Part shown: one piece after another, positions 1-5,349 of the stretch | Numbering within the stretch: position 1 is the first letter of the stretch | Layout: the number at the start of each line of letters is the position of its first letter | Assembly: GCA_043802425.1 (NCBI GenBank) | Contig: JAZDLA010000064.1 | Span: 1 to 10,432 of the forward strand | Direction of reading: 5' to 3' | DNA length: 10,432 nt | From: JAGUYA01 sp043802425 | Lineage (GTDB): Bacteria > Omnitrophota > Gorgyraeia > Gygaellales > Profunditerraquicolaceae | The notes under the pieces: model-generated | The model's input: only the letters and a program-made list of their open reading frames with translations | Databases searched by the model: none | Told to the model about the DNA's origin: nothing | Program-made: the position numbers and the translations under genes

Positions 1-14
1 AAAAGGAGGCTCAT

Positions 15-404
15 ATGGCAAACTCAATCTTTCTCGCTAAGGCGATTGGGTTGTATATGGTGATTGTTGCGTTGGGCATACTCTTTAACCTGAAAATTTA
101 TCAGAGGGTTATGGAGGATTTTTCTAAGAACTCAGCTTTGATTTATTTAGGCGGGGTTATTGCTCTTATTATCGGGTTGCTTATATTACTGTCTCACAAT
201 CTATGGGTAGCCGGCTGGGAGGTAATTATTACTATCTTTGGCTGGTTGGGGCTGATTAAGGGCGTCTGGTTAATGATCTTACCGGATTCTCTAGCCAAGC
301 TGACCCGGGCATATCAGAAGAAGACAAGGGCATTGGTGGTCCACTTGGTTATAATTCTTGTCCTCGGCGCGTTTCTGATAGCTAAGGGATATCATGTTTT
401 ATGA
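15..404 (+). CDS. Small four-helix integral membrane protein, function unknown
   Basis: A 129-residue hydrophobic protein with about four membrane-spanning segments, near residues 7-25, 40-60, 65-88 and 106-127. Short basic or polar loops lie between them, including an Arg/Lys-rich stretch (TRAYQKKTR) before the last helix. The start follows an AAGGAGG Shine-Dalgarno site at 3-9 with five bases of spacing. I see no catalytic motif, cysteine pair or signal-peptidase site, so it is probably an inner-membrane protein. Its stop codon overlaps the ATG of the next small gene (ATGA-type overlap), which suggests translational coupling with the zinc-ribbon protein. I do not recognise the family. The call as a real gene is firm; the function is open. 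Confidence 0.8.
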   Translation: MANSIFLAKAIGLYMVIVALGILFNLKIYQRVMEDFSKNSALIYLGGVIALIIGLLILLSHNLWVAGWEVIITIFGWLGLIKGVWLMILPDSLAKLTRAYQKKTRALVVHLVIILVLGAFLIAKGYHVL

Positions 405-535
405 GCGGGTGGCATCCTCCTATCGAATGCCCTAAATGCGGCAGTCGGGATACGCGCTTTATCGAGCCCCATTACGAAATATCGGTATATGAATGTAATG
501 TATGTGGCTGTCGTTTTAAGATAAGAGATGATTAG
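401..535 (+). CDS. 44-residue zinc-ribbon microprotein
   Basis: A short open frame whose ATG overlaps the TGA of the membrane protein upstream. It encodes two cysteine knuckles: C10-P-K-C13 (ECPKCGS) and C32-N-V-C35-G-C37 (ECNVCGCRF). They are separated by 18 residues rich in beta-forming and aromatic amino acids (TRFIEPHYEISVYEC). This is the classic zinc-ribbon layout of CPxCGS...CxxCG, as in rubredoxin-type and transcription-factor-type ribbons. There is no separate Shine-Dalgarno site, so expression probably depends on coupling to the preceding gene. A Zn-binding role is inferred from the cysteines; the partner (nucleic acid or protein) cannot be told. The gene is short, but its cysteine pattern and position make chance unlikely. 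Confidence 0.75.
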   Translation: MSGWHPPIECPKCGSRDTRFIEPHYEISVYECNVCGCRFKIRDD

Positions 536-548
536 CAAGGAGGTAGCG

Positions 549-797
549 ATGGCTAAGTTGAACGTAAAGGCATTTGCTCTGGCGTGTGGAATTATCTGGA
601 GTGCCGCGATGTTAATCATGGGGTTAATTAATATAGTATCTAGCTATGGCAGCGGCTGGGTAGCCTTAATGTCTACGCTGTATCCTGGCTATAAACCGAC
701 ACTTTTAGGTAGTATCGTGGGAGCAATCTGGGGATTTGTAGATGCGGGTATCGGCGGTGCGGTATTAGCGTGGCTGTATAATAAATTCAGTAAATAA
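549..797 (+). CDS. Small holin-like membrane protein
   Basis: An 82-residue protein starting MAKLNVKAFALACG, with two hydrophobic helices (about residues 8-32 and 52-77). A glycine-rich second half (GSIVGAIWGFVDAGIGGAVLAWLYNKF) follows. Proteins of this look are often annotated 'bacteriophage holin' or small membrane protein in environmental bacteria. No lysin or other phage gene is nearby, so a lysis role is not supported. I chose the ATG at 549 because AAGGAGG lies at 537-543 with five bases of spacing. An in-frame ATG at 528 would add seven residues but overlaps the zinc-ribbon gene and has no ribosome site. It is probably cotranscribed with the two genes upstream. Confidence 0.7.
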   Translation: MAKLNVKAFALACGIIWSAAMLIMGLINIVSSYGSGWVALMSTLYPGYKPTLLGSIVGAIWGFVDAGIGGAVLAWLYNKFSK

Positions 798-855
798 ACT
801 AAAGGGCAGGGGAGATAAAGAGGCCCGGCTTGTTAACACTAAACAAGGAGGAGAT

Positions 856-1014
856 ATGATTGAGAGAGGTGAATTCAAAGGTAAGCCATTAATTACCATA
901 AAGAGAAATGAAGATGACCCATATCCGTTTTCTTTTGGCCTGAGCAAAGCCAGATTGATACTGGAGAATATCGAAGAAATAAAGAAGTTCGTCGAAGAAA
1001 ATACCACTGGTTAA
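856..1014 (+). CDS. 52-residue soluble protein, possibly PC4-like nucleic-acid binder
   Basis: A small gene with a strong AAGGAGGAG ribosome site ending a few bases before its ATG. The product has a beta-rich N-terminal half (FKGKPLITIKRNEDD), a YPFSFGLSKARL turn and a C-terminal helix (LILENIEEIKKFVEEN). The order of strand, F-S-F-G-L turn and final helix resembles the core of PC4/YdbC-type single-stranded-nucleic-acid-binding proteins. That likeness is my inference from pattern, and the protein is shorter than a standard PC4 domain. It lies 25 bases upstream of the HMGL-like aldolase and may share its transcript. The gene itself is well supported; the function is tentative. Confidence 0.65.
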   Translation: MIERGEFKGKPLITIKRNEDDPYPFSFGLSKARLILENIEEIKKFVEENTTG

Positions 1015-1039
1015 AGGTAGGCCGTATAGAGGAGGGAGA

Positions 1040-1990
1040 ATGTTCAGAGAAAAGATTAAGGTGTTGGATTGTACCATCAGGGACGGCGGGCTGATTAATA
1101 ATCACGATTTTGACTTCAGGTTCGTGCGTGAAGTGTATAAAGCGCTCTCTGAGGCAGGGGTAGATTATATGGAGATAGGCTATAAAAACTCCAAGAAGCT
1201 TTTTTCGCCTAAAGAATTCGGCACCTGGAAATTCTGTGACGACGACGATATCAAGAAGGCAATTGATGGCATTAAATCTAATACCAAGATATCGATTATG
1301 GTAGATGTGGATAGGGTGGATATAGAAGACGTCAAGCCGCGTAAAGATAGCCCGGTAGCGATGATCAGGGTGGCTTCTTACGTCAAAGATATTGACAAGG
1401 CCATATTCCTGGTGAACCACTTTGCGGATAAGGGTTATGAGACTACGGTAAACATTATGGCTATATCCCGCGCCCTGGATAACGAATTGACCGAGGCCTT
1501 GGAGCAGTTGGAAAAAGAAAGCAAGGCCGATGTCATCTATATCGTGGATAGCTTTGGCGCCTTATATCAGGAGACTACGGAGTTTTTGATCAAGAAAGCC
1601 AAGTCTATTATCAAGACTAAAGAGATCGGAATGCACGCGCATAATAACCAGCAGTTGGCTTTTGGCAATACCATTGAGGCAATTATTCACGATGCCAATT
1701 TTGTAGATGGGACTATCTATGGGTTGGGCAGGGCTGCGGGTAACTGTCCTTTAGAATTGATACTGGGGTTTTTAAAAAATCCCAAGTTTGATATCCGTCC
1801 GATCCTGGATTTGATTTCCAAAGAGCTTATCCCTTTGCGGGAGAAAATAGAATGGGGCTATATTATCCCTTATGCTATTACCGGCATCCTGGATGAGCAT
1901 CCGCGGGCAGCCATGGCGTTACGCGGTAGTAACAAGAAAGAAAACTACCGGGAATTTTACGAGAGCTTAGTCGGCCAGGACGAGGAATAA
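1040..1990 (+). CDS. HMGL-like (DmpG/isopropylmalate synthase superfamily) aldolase
   Basis: A 316-residue TIM-barrel enzyme of the HMG-CoA lyase-like family (PF00682). The N-terminus carries the family's catalytic TIRDGG motif (R14, D15), equivalent to TLRDG in 4-hydroxy-2-oxovalerate aldolase and citramalate/isopropylmalate synthases. The metal-binding HxH is H199-A-H201 (GMHAHNN). The following DGTIYGLGRAAGN (residues 223-235) matches the GxGxRxGN loop. It therefore probably binds a divalent metal and makes or breaks a C-C bond next to a 2-oxo acid, often with pyruvate as a product or substrate. The communicating domain of DmpG is not obvious and no LeuA regulatory domain is present. GGAGG at 1031-1035 sets the start. 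It lies two bases upstream of a KDPG-type aldolase, so the two probably act together. The exact substrate cannot be assigned. Confidence 0.85.
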   Translation: MFREKIKVLDCTIRDGGLINNHDFDFRFVREVYKALSEAGVDYMEIGYKNSKKLFSPKEFGTWKFCDDDDIKKAIDGIKSNTKISIMVDVDRVDIEDVKPRKDSPVAMIRVASYVKDIDKAIFLVNHFADKGYETTVNIMAISRALDNELTEALEQLEKESKADVIYIVDSFGALYQETTEFLIKKAKSIIKTKEIGMHAHNNQQLAFGNTIEAIIHDANFVDGTIYGLGRAAGNCPLELILGFLKNPKFDIRPILDLISKELIPLREKIEWGYIIPYAITGILDEHPRAAMALRGSNKKENYREFYESLVGQDEE

Positions 1991-1992
1991 GG

Positions 1993-2619
1993 ATGAAGGT
2001 AGCAGAGTTTAAAAAGCAGCCCTTGATGGGCATTGTGCGCGGCGTAGAATTAGGGCAGATCGAGCCGTTAATTGAAACAGTGATAGCAGCGGGATTAAAA
2101 ACTCTGGAGATTACTATGAATACTCAGGGTGCTGCTTCGCTCATCCGTAAGGCCGGCAAGATTGCTCAGGGGCGCCTGGTGCTGGGCGCAGGCACAGTGC
2201 TGGATATAAAAAGTTTAAAGCAGGCCTTAGATGCCGGAGCTACTTTTATTGTTATGCCTGTACTAGTTAACGAAGCCGTCAGATATTGCGTGAAGAATAA
2301 TATACCGGTTTTCCCTGGAGCACTCACCCCGCAGGAGATTTATCAGGCTTGGAAGGAGGGAGCGGCTATGGTCAAGGTTTTTCCCGCCAAGTTCTTCGGC
2401 CCGGAATATTTCCGGGAGATTAAAGGCCCGTTCAACGATATCGAACTTTTAGCCTGTGCGGGCGTAACGCCGCAGAATCTACGTGAATATTTTGCTTCTG
2501 GCGCCAACGCTGTTGCCTTCGGCGCATCTGTCTTTAAGAAAGAGTGGCTCAAAAAGAAAGATTATTCCAGTATCTCCCGTGCCATCAAAGCATACCTAAA
2601 GCAGCTGCCTACCCGCTAA
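1993..2619 (+). CDS. eda: 2-dehydro-3-deoxy-phosphogluconate / 4-hydroxy-2-oxoglutarate aldolase family protein
   Basis: A 208-residue class I aldolase of the KDPG/KHG family (PF01081), of normal length. Visible family motifs are GIVRG (R16), TLEITMNT (E39), LGAGTV (residues 64-69), PVFPGALTPQEI, the Schiff-base lysine K128 in VKVFPAKFFGP, and the phosphate-binding end CAGVTPQN with AVAFGASVF. The usual SPG before the phosphate loop reads IVMP here. The family splits 2-keto-3-deoxy-6-phosphogluconate to pyruvate and glyceraldehyde 3-phosphate, or 4-hydroxy-2-oxoglutarate to pyruvate and glyoxylate. No Entner-Doudoroff dehydratase is nearby, so the true substrate may differ. The start lies two bases after the HMGL-like gene, whose last codons supply the GAGGA ribosome site, indicating tight coupling. 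Confidence 0.88.
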   Translation: MKVAEFKKQPLMGIVRGVELGQIEPLIETVIAAGLKTLEITMNTQGAASLIRKAGKIAQGRLVLGAGTVLDIKSLKQALDAGATFIVMPVLVNEAVRYCVKNNIPVFPGALTPQEIYQAWKEGAAMVKVFPAKFFGPEYFREIKGPFNDIELLACAGVTPQNLREYFASGANAVAFGASVFKKEWLKKKDYSSISRAIKAYLKQLPTR

Positions 2620-2672
2620 AAGTAAATTTGCATTAGATGGTTGATTATTTAAGAGTAAAATAAATTAGGAAG

Positions 2673-3941
2673 ATGAAGCGGATAAAAATAATTACCTTAA
2701 GCGTATTGGCACTCCTACCCATTCTTATCTTTTATCTACAAATTCTTATATTTGCAGTAAATGTTCCCCAGGCGGATGATTATGATACTATTTTGTGGTC
2801 TACAGATAGGTTTTTAGAGTCAAAGGACTTAAATACAAAAATTGAAATACTCTTTTCGCAGTTCTACGAACATCGGGCTGTTTTCCTCAGGGCCGCTACG
2901 TTGTTAGCTTATTATTTGACCGATAAAATTGATTTTAGATTTTTAATATTTTTGGGCAATATTAGTTTACTCGGGTTATCGGTAGTTTTATTGCTATCTT
3001 TTGCTCCCGCGGATAGTAAAAATAAACCCCTATACTTTATCCCTGCTATATTTTTCCTATTCCATCCGCAGTATTTCGATACTATTTATCTGGCAAGCAA
3101 TGCCTTAACGCATTTATATGTATTATTTTTTTCATTTTTGTCACTCTACCTATTGACAAAGGAATCTATAAAATATTTTTTGTTTTCATTGTTAGCAGCA
3201 ATAATCGCGATATTTACATTAGGAAACGGTATATTAGTATTTTTTGTGGGCCTGGTGCCTCTACTCTACAAGCGAAGATATAGGGAAATTATTTTATGGA
3301 TACTTACAGGTGCAGGATGTAGCGTATTATATTTTAACGGCTATATGCATCCTCCCAATCAACTGGCTATATCTACCGTGGTTTTTAAGCCCCTTATCCA
3401 TACAATAAACAATTTTTCTAGTTTTACAGGTATGTCTTTTCTTGAATTCGGAGATAATTTTGCAAGGTGTTCCGGGATAGTTTGTTTTCTATATTTTATT
3501 TATCTAATCAAAATTAAGTACTATAAGAAGAATATAACTATATTCTCATTTTTAACCTTTCTTTTCCTTACAGCTATGACTGTAGCATTGTTTCGTCGCG
3601 CAGGAGGTCTGCCATGGAGATATAAGGCATTCTCGATACACTTTCTTGTCTTGAGCTATCTTTCGCTAATCGAGATACTTCCAGAGAAGTCAGTTAAGCG
3701 TATTTTCCCAGTTTTATTGATTTTATCGATATTTTTTAATTTATTTTCATACTCTAAAAATTATAACTATCTAGTTATGCGAAAAAAATCTTTAATAGTT
3801 AGATTATTTTATCTAAAAGACCGTAATATCTTCGGATTTGATCATTCTGACCGCGACCGGGCAAATTCTATTATTTCTAGCGCCATAGCAAAAAAACTTT
3901 ATTTTCTGCCTCATGTTTCTAGTCTAGCTGATGCAGACTAG
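2673..3941 (+). CDS. Polytopic membrane protein, GT-C glycosyltransferase-like
   Basis: A 422-residue protein with roughly nine to ten hydrophobic segments. After the first helix comes a non-membrane stretch with an acidic ADDYD motif (residues 34-38) and EHR (66-68). This layout (a DD/DE motif in the first extracytoplasmic loop of a polytopic protein) recalls GT-C glycosyltransferases that use lipid-linked sugars, but I cannot assign a family. The ribosome site is weak (TTAGGA about two bases before ATG). The sequence is visibly richer in A and T than the aldolases before it and the genes after it, with many TTT, ATA and AAT codons. That suggests horizontal acquisition or different selection. 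A hairpin overlaps its stop codon. It could serve in surface polysaccharide assembly; that is inference. Confidence 0.7.
   Translation: MKRIKIITLSVLALLPILIFYLQILIFAVNVPQADDYDTILWSTDRFLESKDLNTKIEILFSQFYEHRAVFLRAATLLAYYLTDKIDFRFLIFLGNISLLGLSVVLLLSFAPADSKNKPLYFIPAIFFLFHPQYFDTIYLASNALTHLYVLFFSFLSLYLLTKESIKYFLFSLLAAIIAIFTLGNGILVFFVGLVPLLYKRRYREIILWILTGAGCSVLYFNGYMHPPNQLAISTVVFKPLIHTINNFSSFTGMSFLEFGDNFARCSGIVCFLYFIYLIKIKYYKKNITIFSFLTFLFLTAMTVALFRRAGGLPWRYKAFSIHFLVLSYLSLIEILPEKSVKRIFPVLLILSIFFNLFSYSKNYNYLVMRKKSLIVRLFYLKDRNIFGFDHSDRDRANSIISSAIAKKLYFLPHVSSLADAD
3919..3941 (+). other. Inverted repeat overlapping the stop codon
   Basis: CTAGTCT at 3919-3925 is perfectly complementary to AGACTAG at 3935-3941. 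Two further G-C pairs (GC at 3927-3928 with GC at 3933-3934) form around a TGAT loop with one bulged A. The 3' arm includes the TAG stop of the membrane-protein gene. No run of T follows, so it is not a canonical intrinsic terminator. It could be an mRNA-end stabiliser, a weak terminator or a trace of an insertion boundary. Confidence 0.45.
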
Positions 3942-3975
3942 CCACAGCCAAGCCAGTAGCGGAGGTGGATTTCGT

Positions 3976-4004
3976 TTGGGATTTTTATTTTCAGGGGTTA
4001 TAAT
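3976..4004 (+). promoter_or_regulatory. Predicted sigma70-type promoter for the EamA gene
   Basis: TTGGGA at 3976-3981 (four of six consensus bases) and a perfect TATAAT at 3999-4004 are separated by 17 bases. Transcription would start near 4011, leaving about 30 bases of leader that contain the GGAG ribosome site. The promoter sits in the 96-base gap after the AT-rich membrane protein, so it starts a new transcription unit. Confidence 0.65.
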
Positions 4005-4040
4005 AATAGCGAAAGCAGGGTCAATTAAAAGGAGAGGATG

Positions 4041-4457
4041 ATGAGTGCGTTTATCTGGGCAGTCCTGGCAGCTTCTATCTGGGGGTTTGTACCTCTGCTT
4101 GAGAAACTGGGCTTATTTAAAGTGCAGCCGCTGGTAGGATTATTCTACCGGTGCATAGGGGTAGTCATCGGAATTCTCTTGTTGGGTATCTTCATACTTA
4201 AACCGCAGGAGATTAAAAGTATAGATTTACGTTCTGCGATTTTTCTAATTCTGGCCGGGTTTCTAGCCAGTTTCGCGGCTCAGATTTGTTTTTATCATGC
4301 TTTGAAAATAGGAGAGATTTCCCGGGTAGTCCCTATATCGGGCAGTTACCCTTTTATAGCATTCCTTCTTGGGATAATCTTTCTGGGAGAGTCTTTGAGC
4401 CCCATAAAGATTGTTGGTATGTTATCTATTGTTATAGGCATCTGGCTTTTGAAATAA
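4041..4457 (+). CDS. Single-domain EamA/DMT-family transporter
   Basis: A 138-residue protein that is one EamA domain (PF00892), about half the length of the usual ten-helix transporters. About five helices are visible, with family features such as the opening AFIWAVLAASIWGFVPLLEK, YHALKIGEISRVVPISGSYPF (residues about 88-108) and the C-terminal FLGESLSPIKIVGMLSIVIGIWLL. Such half-size proteins probably work as dimers, like SMR transporters, and move small metabolites or cations across the inner membrane. Two ATGs are adjacent (4038 and 4041). I chose 4041 because GGAG at 4031-4034 is then six bases away, whereas 4038 directly abuts the AGG. It has its own promoter. The substrate is not predictable. 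Confidence 0.82.
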   Translation: MSAFIWAVLAASIWGFVPLLEKLGLFKVQPLVGLFYRCIGVVIGILLLGIFILKPQEIKSIDLRSAIFLILAGFLASFAAQICFYHALKIGEISRVVPISGSYPFIAFLLGIIFLGESLSPIKIVGMLSIVIGIWLLK

Positions 4458-4468
4458 GAATGGTAAGG

Positions 4469-4497
4469 TTAGAAGCTTTATCCTCGGAGGTTATAAT
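4469..4497 (+). promoter_or_regulatory. Possible promoter for the 4Fe-4S membrane protein
   Basis: A perfect TATAAT lies at 4492-4497 inside GGAGGTTATAATAGGG. A weak -35 match, TTAGAA (three of six), sits 17 bases upstream at 4469-4474. Transcription would begin near 4504, almost at the GGAG ribosome site (4504-4507). Either the leader is very short or the box acts differently. The -10 element is convincing and the rest is not. Confidence 0.4.
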
Positions 4498-4512
4498 AGG
4501 GTTGGAGATAAT

Positions 4513-4962
4513 ATGAAGAGGACGCAGCTAATTATGGTTTGGTTACTGCCCTTAATAGTCATAGGGGGGCCCTTTAACGCCTGGCTAGGGTATCTGGTAG
4601 TAGCTATGATGGTGTTCTTTCTGACCCTGTCGATTTTTAAGGGTAGATACTGGTGCTGGAACCTCTGCCCCAGGGGCGCTTTTCTGGATATCGTTATGCC
4701 TAACTTTAGCGCCCAAAGGCCGTTAGCGAAGATTTTTTTCAGACAGGAATTTCGCTGGATGATATTTGTTTTGTTTATGGGCTTTGTGGGATTGCGGATT
4801 ATACGCTCCGGAGGGAACCTTTTAATGATCGGCTCTGTATTTGTGGGCATGTGCATACTTACCACTATTATCTCAGTTATCTTAGGTATATTTACCAAGC
4901 CCCGGGCCTGGTGCGCGATATGCCCGATGGGGTTCCTGCAAGAAAAAATAGCTAAAAAATAA
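4513..4962 (+). CDS. Minimal NapH/NosR-like 4Fe-4S-binding membrane protein
   Basis: A 149-residue membrane protein with about four helices and two cysteine motifs at the cytoplasmic ends of helices: W-C48-W-N-L-C52-P-R-G and W-C133-A-I-C136-P-M-G. These match the CxxxCP and CxxCP signatures of the 4Fe-4S polyferredoxin-like membrane domain seen in NapH, NosR, CcoG and YccM. The soluble ferredoxin domain normally C-terminal to it is absent, since the protein ends eleven residues after the second motif (FLQEKIAKK). It could pass electrons across the membrane from a quinol or ferredoxin, but no redox partner is adjacent. The start follows GGAG with five bases of spacing. How four cysteines would be shared between clusters is unclear. 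Confidence 0.75.
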   Translation: MKRTQLIMVWLLPLIVIGGPFNAWLGYLVVAMMVFFLTLSIFKGRYWCWNLCPRGAFLDIVMPNFSAQRPLAKIFFRQEFRWMIFVLFMGFVGLRIIRSGGNLLMIGSVFVGMCILTTIISVILGIFTKPRAWCAICPMGFLQEKIAKK

Positions 4963-4993
4963 ATCCCAAGCCCGAAAAAGAATATTAGCGACA

Positions 4994-5022
4994 TGAGATC
5001 CTTCGTGTGCGCCTCAGGATCA
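4994..5022. repeat. Dispersed palindromic intergenic repeat, probable single copy
   Basis: TGAGATCCTTCG at 4994-5005 and CCTCAGGATCA at 5012-5022 frame a short centre. GATCCT (4997-5002) pairs with AGGATC (5016-5021). The pattern TGAGATCCTTCG...CTCAGGAT is the form of a palindromic repeat I recall as widespread between genes of many bacterial phyla. Here the usual final GAC reads CAA, so the copy may be degenerate. It lies just after the 4Fe-4S protein gene and has no T-run. Confidence 0.5.
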
Positions 5023-5116
5023 ATGTAGGAATTAATAGCAGCATTGAATTTTTAGTTGGGAACTATATGATGAATATACAGTTGAACTTAAACTCATTTT
5101 TATTGAAATAAATTAT

Positions 5117-5145
5117 TTGCCTTGCTTTCTTTTTAATGGTAGAAT
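5117..5145 (+). promoter_or_regulatory. Predicted sigma70-type promoter of the peptide cassette
   Basis: TTGCCT at 5117-5122 and TAGAAT at 5140-5145 (five of six consensus) lie 17 bases apart. The stretch upstream (about 5085-5116) is very AT-rich, like an UP element. Transcription would start near 5152, giving a leader of about 49 bases before the peptide ATG. The rest of the 238-base gap from 4963 shows no ORF with a ribosome site and no RNA gene that I can recognise. Confidence 0.65.
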
Positions 5146-5186
5146 GCTGTCAATAGAGTAATTTAAATCAGAATATTTTTAGAAGG

Positions 5187-5195
5187 AAGGAGGTG
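5187..5195 (+). promoter_or_regulatory. Near-ideal Shine-Dalgarno site of the peptide gene
   Basis: AAGGAGGTG is a nine-base perfect complement of the usual 3' end of bacterial 16S rRNA. It lies seven bases before the ATG at 5201, counting from the last G of GGAGG. It is the strongest ribosome site in the window and is itself preceded by a second AAGG. The maturase gene downstream has almost none, so the peptide should be translated in large excess. Confidence 0.8.
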
Positions 5196-5200
5196 CACAT

Positions 5201-5281
5201 ATGATCCGGCTCCTGAATCGCAAGAAGAACAGGCGGAACTACCGTGCAGCCTTCTGTCGTTGTGGCAGGGTGCTCTGGTAG
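5201..5281 (+). CDS. 26-residue Cys-containing basic peptide, putative RiPP precursor
   Basis: A tiny gene with its own promoter and an excellent ribosome site, immediately upstream of a radical SAM/SPASM protein. The peptide begins MIRLLNRKKNRR and ends NYRAAFCRCGRVLW. It has seven Arg and two Lys, no acidic residue, two cysteines (C19, C21) and aromatic residues Y14, F18 and W26. The basic N-terminal half would be the leader read by the maturase. The C-terminal half, with its C-x-C-G and aromatic residues, would be the modified core. Thioether bonds from the cysteines, or cyclophane-type links such as F18-C19-R20, are conceivable; both are inference. It is much shorter than SCIFF-type precursors. 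I do not recognise the family. It could instead be an Arg/Cys-rich leader peptide controlling the terminator that follows. Confidence 0.72.
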   Translation: MIRLLNRKKNRRNYRAAFCRCGRVLW

Positions 5282-5297
5282 AAATTTCCTTCTATGG

Positions 5298-5335
5298 GGC
5301 CTGTCTGCAATTAACCTTGCAGACAGGCCTTTTTT
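5298..5335 (+). terminator. Rho-independent terminator between peptide and maturase genes
   Basis: GGCCTGTCTGCAA (5298-5310) and TTGCAGACAGGCC (5317-5329) form a perfect 13-base-pair stem with a TTAACC loop. Six T follow (5330-5335). It starts 17 bases after the peptide stop codon and ends 14 bases before the maturase start. It should end most transcripts after the peptide gene and let only a fraction read through. A segment inside the peptide gene (GGCAGG, 5264-5269) can pair with CCTGTC in the 5' arm, so regulated read-through is possible. Confidence 0.92.
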
Positions 5336-5349
5336 ATAAGTTAAGATAA

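Noticed and set aside
350..355. TATAAT inside the first gene (also at 6613-6618 within the maturase)
   Set aside because: Neither has a -35 match 16-18 bases upstream. The maturase copy has TG at the extended position but no gene start follows closely.
549..797. Prophage or phage lysis gene
   Set aside because: The holin-like label rests on two helices only. No endolysin, structural, integrase or att-like sequence is visible.
893..1420. Long open frame on the minus strand (175 codons)
   Set aside because: It lies antisense to the clear HMGL-like aldolase and the small gene before it, shows no family motif and is explained as a shadow of their codon use.
3919..3941. Intrinsic terminator at the end of the AT-rich membrane gene
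   Set aside because: The hairpin is real, but no T-run follows and the stem is AT-rich, so I list it only as an inverted repeat.
4286..4516. Plus-strand open frame overlapping the end of the EamA gene
   Set aside because: Out of frame with a well-supported transporter, with no ribosome site and a low-complexity, motif-free product.
4491..4994. Open frame on the minus strand (167 codons)
   Set aside because: It runs antisense to the 4Fe-4S membrane protein, whose cysteine motifs are unmistakable on the plus strand.
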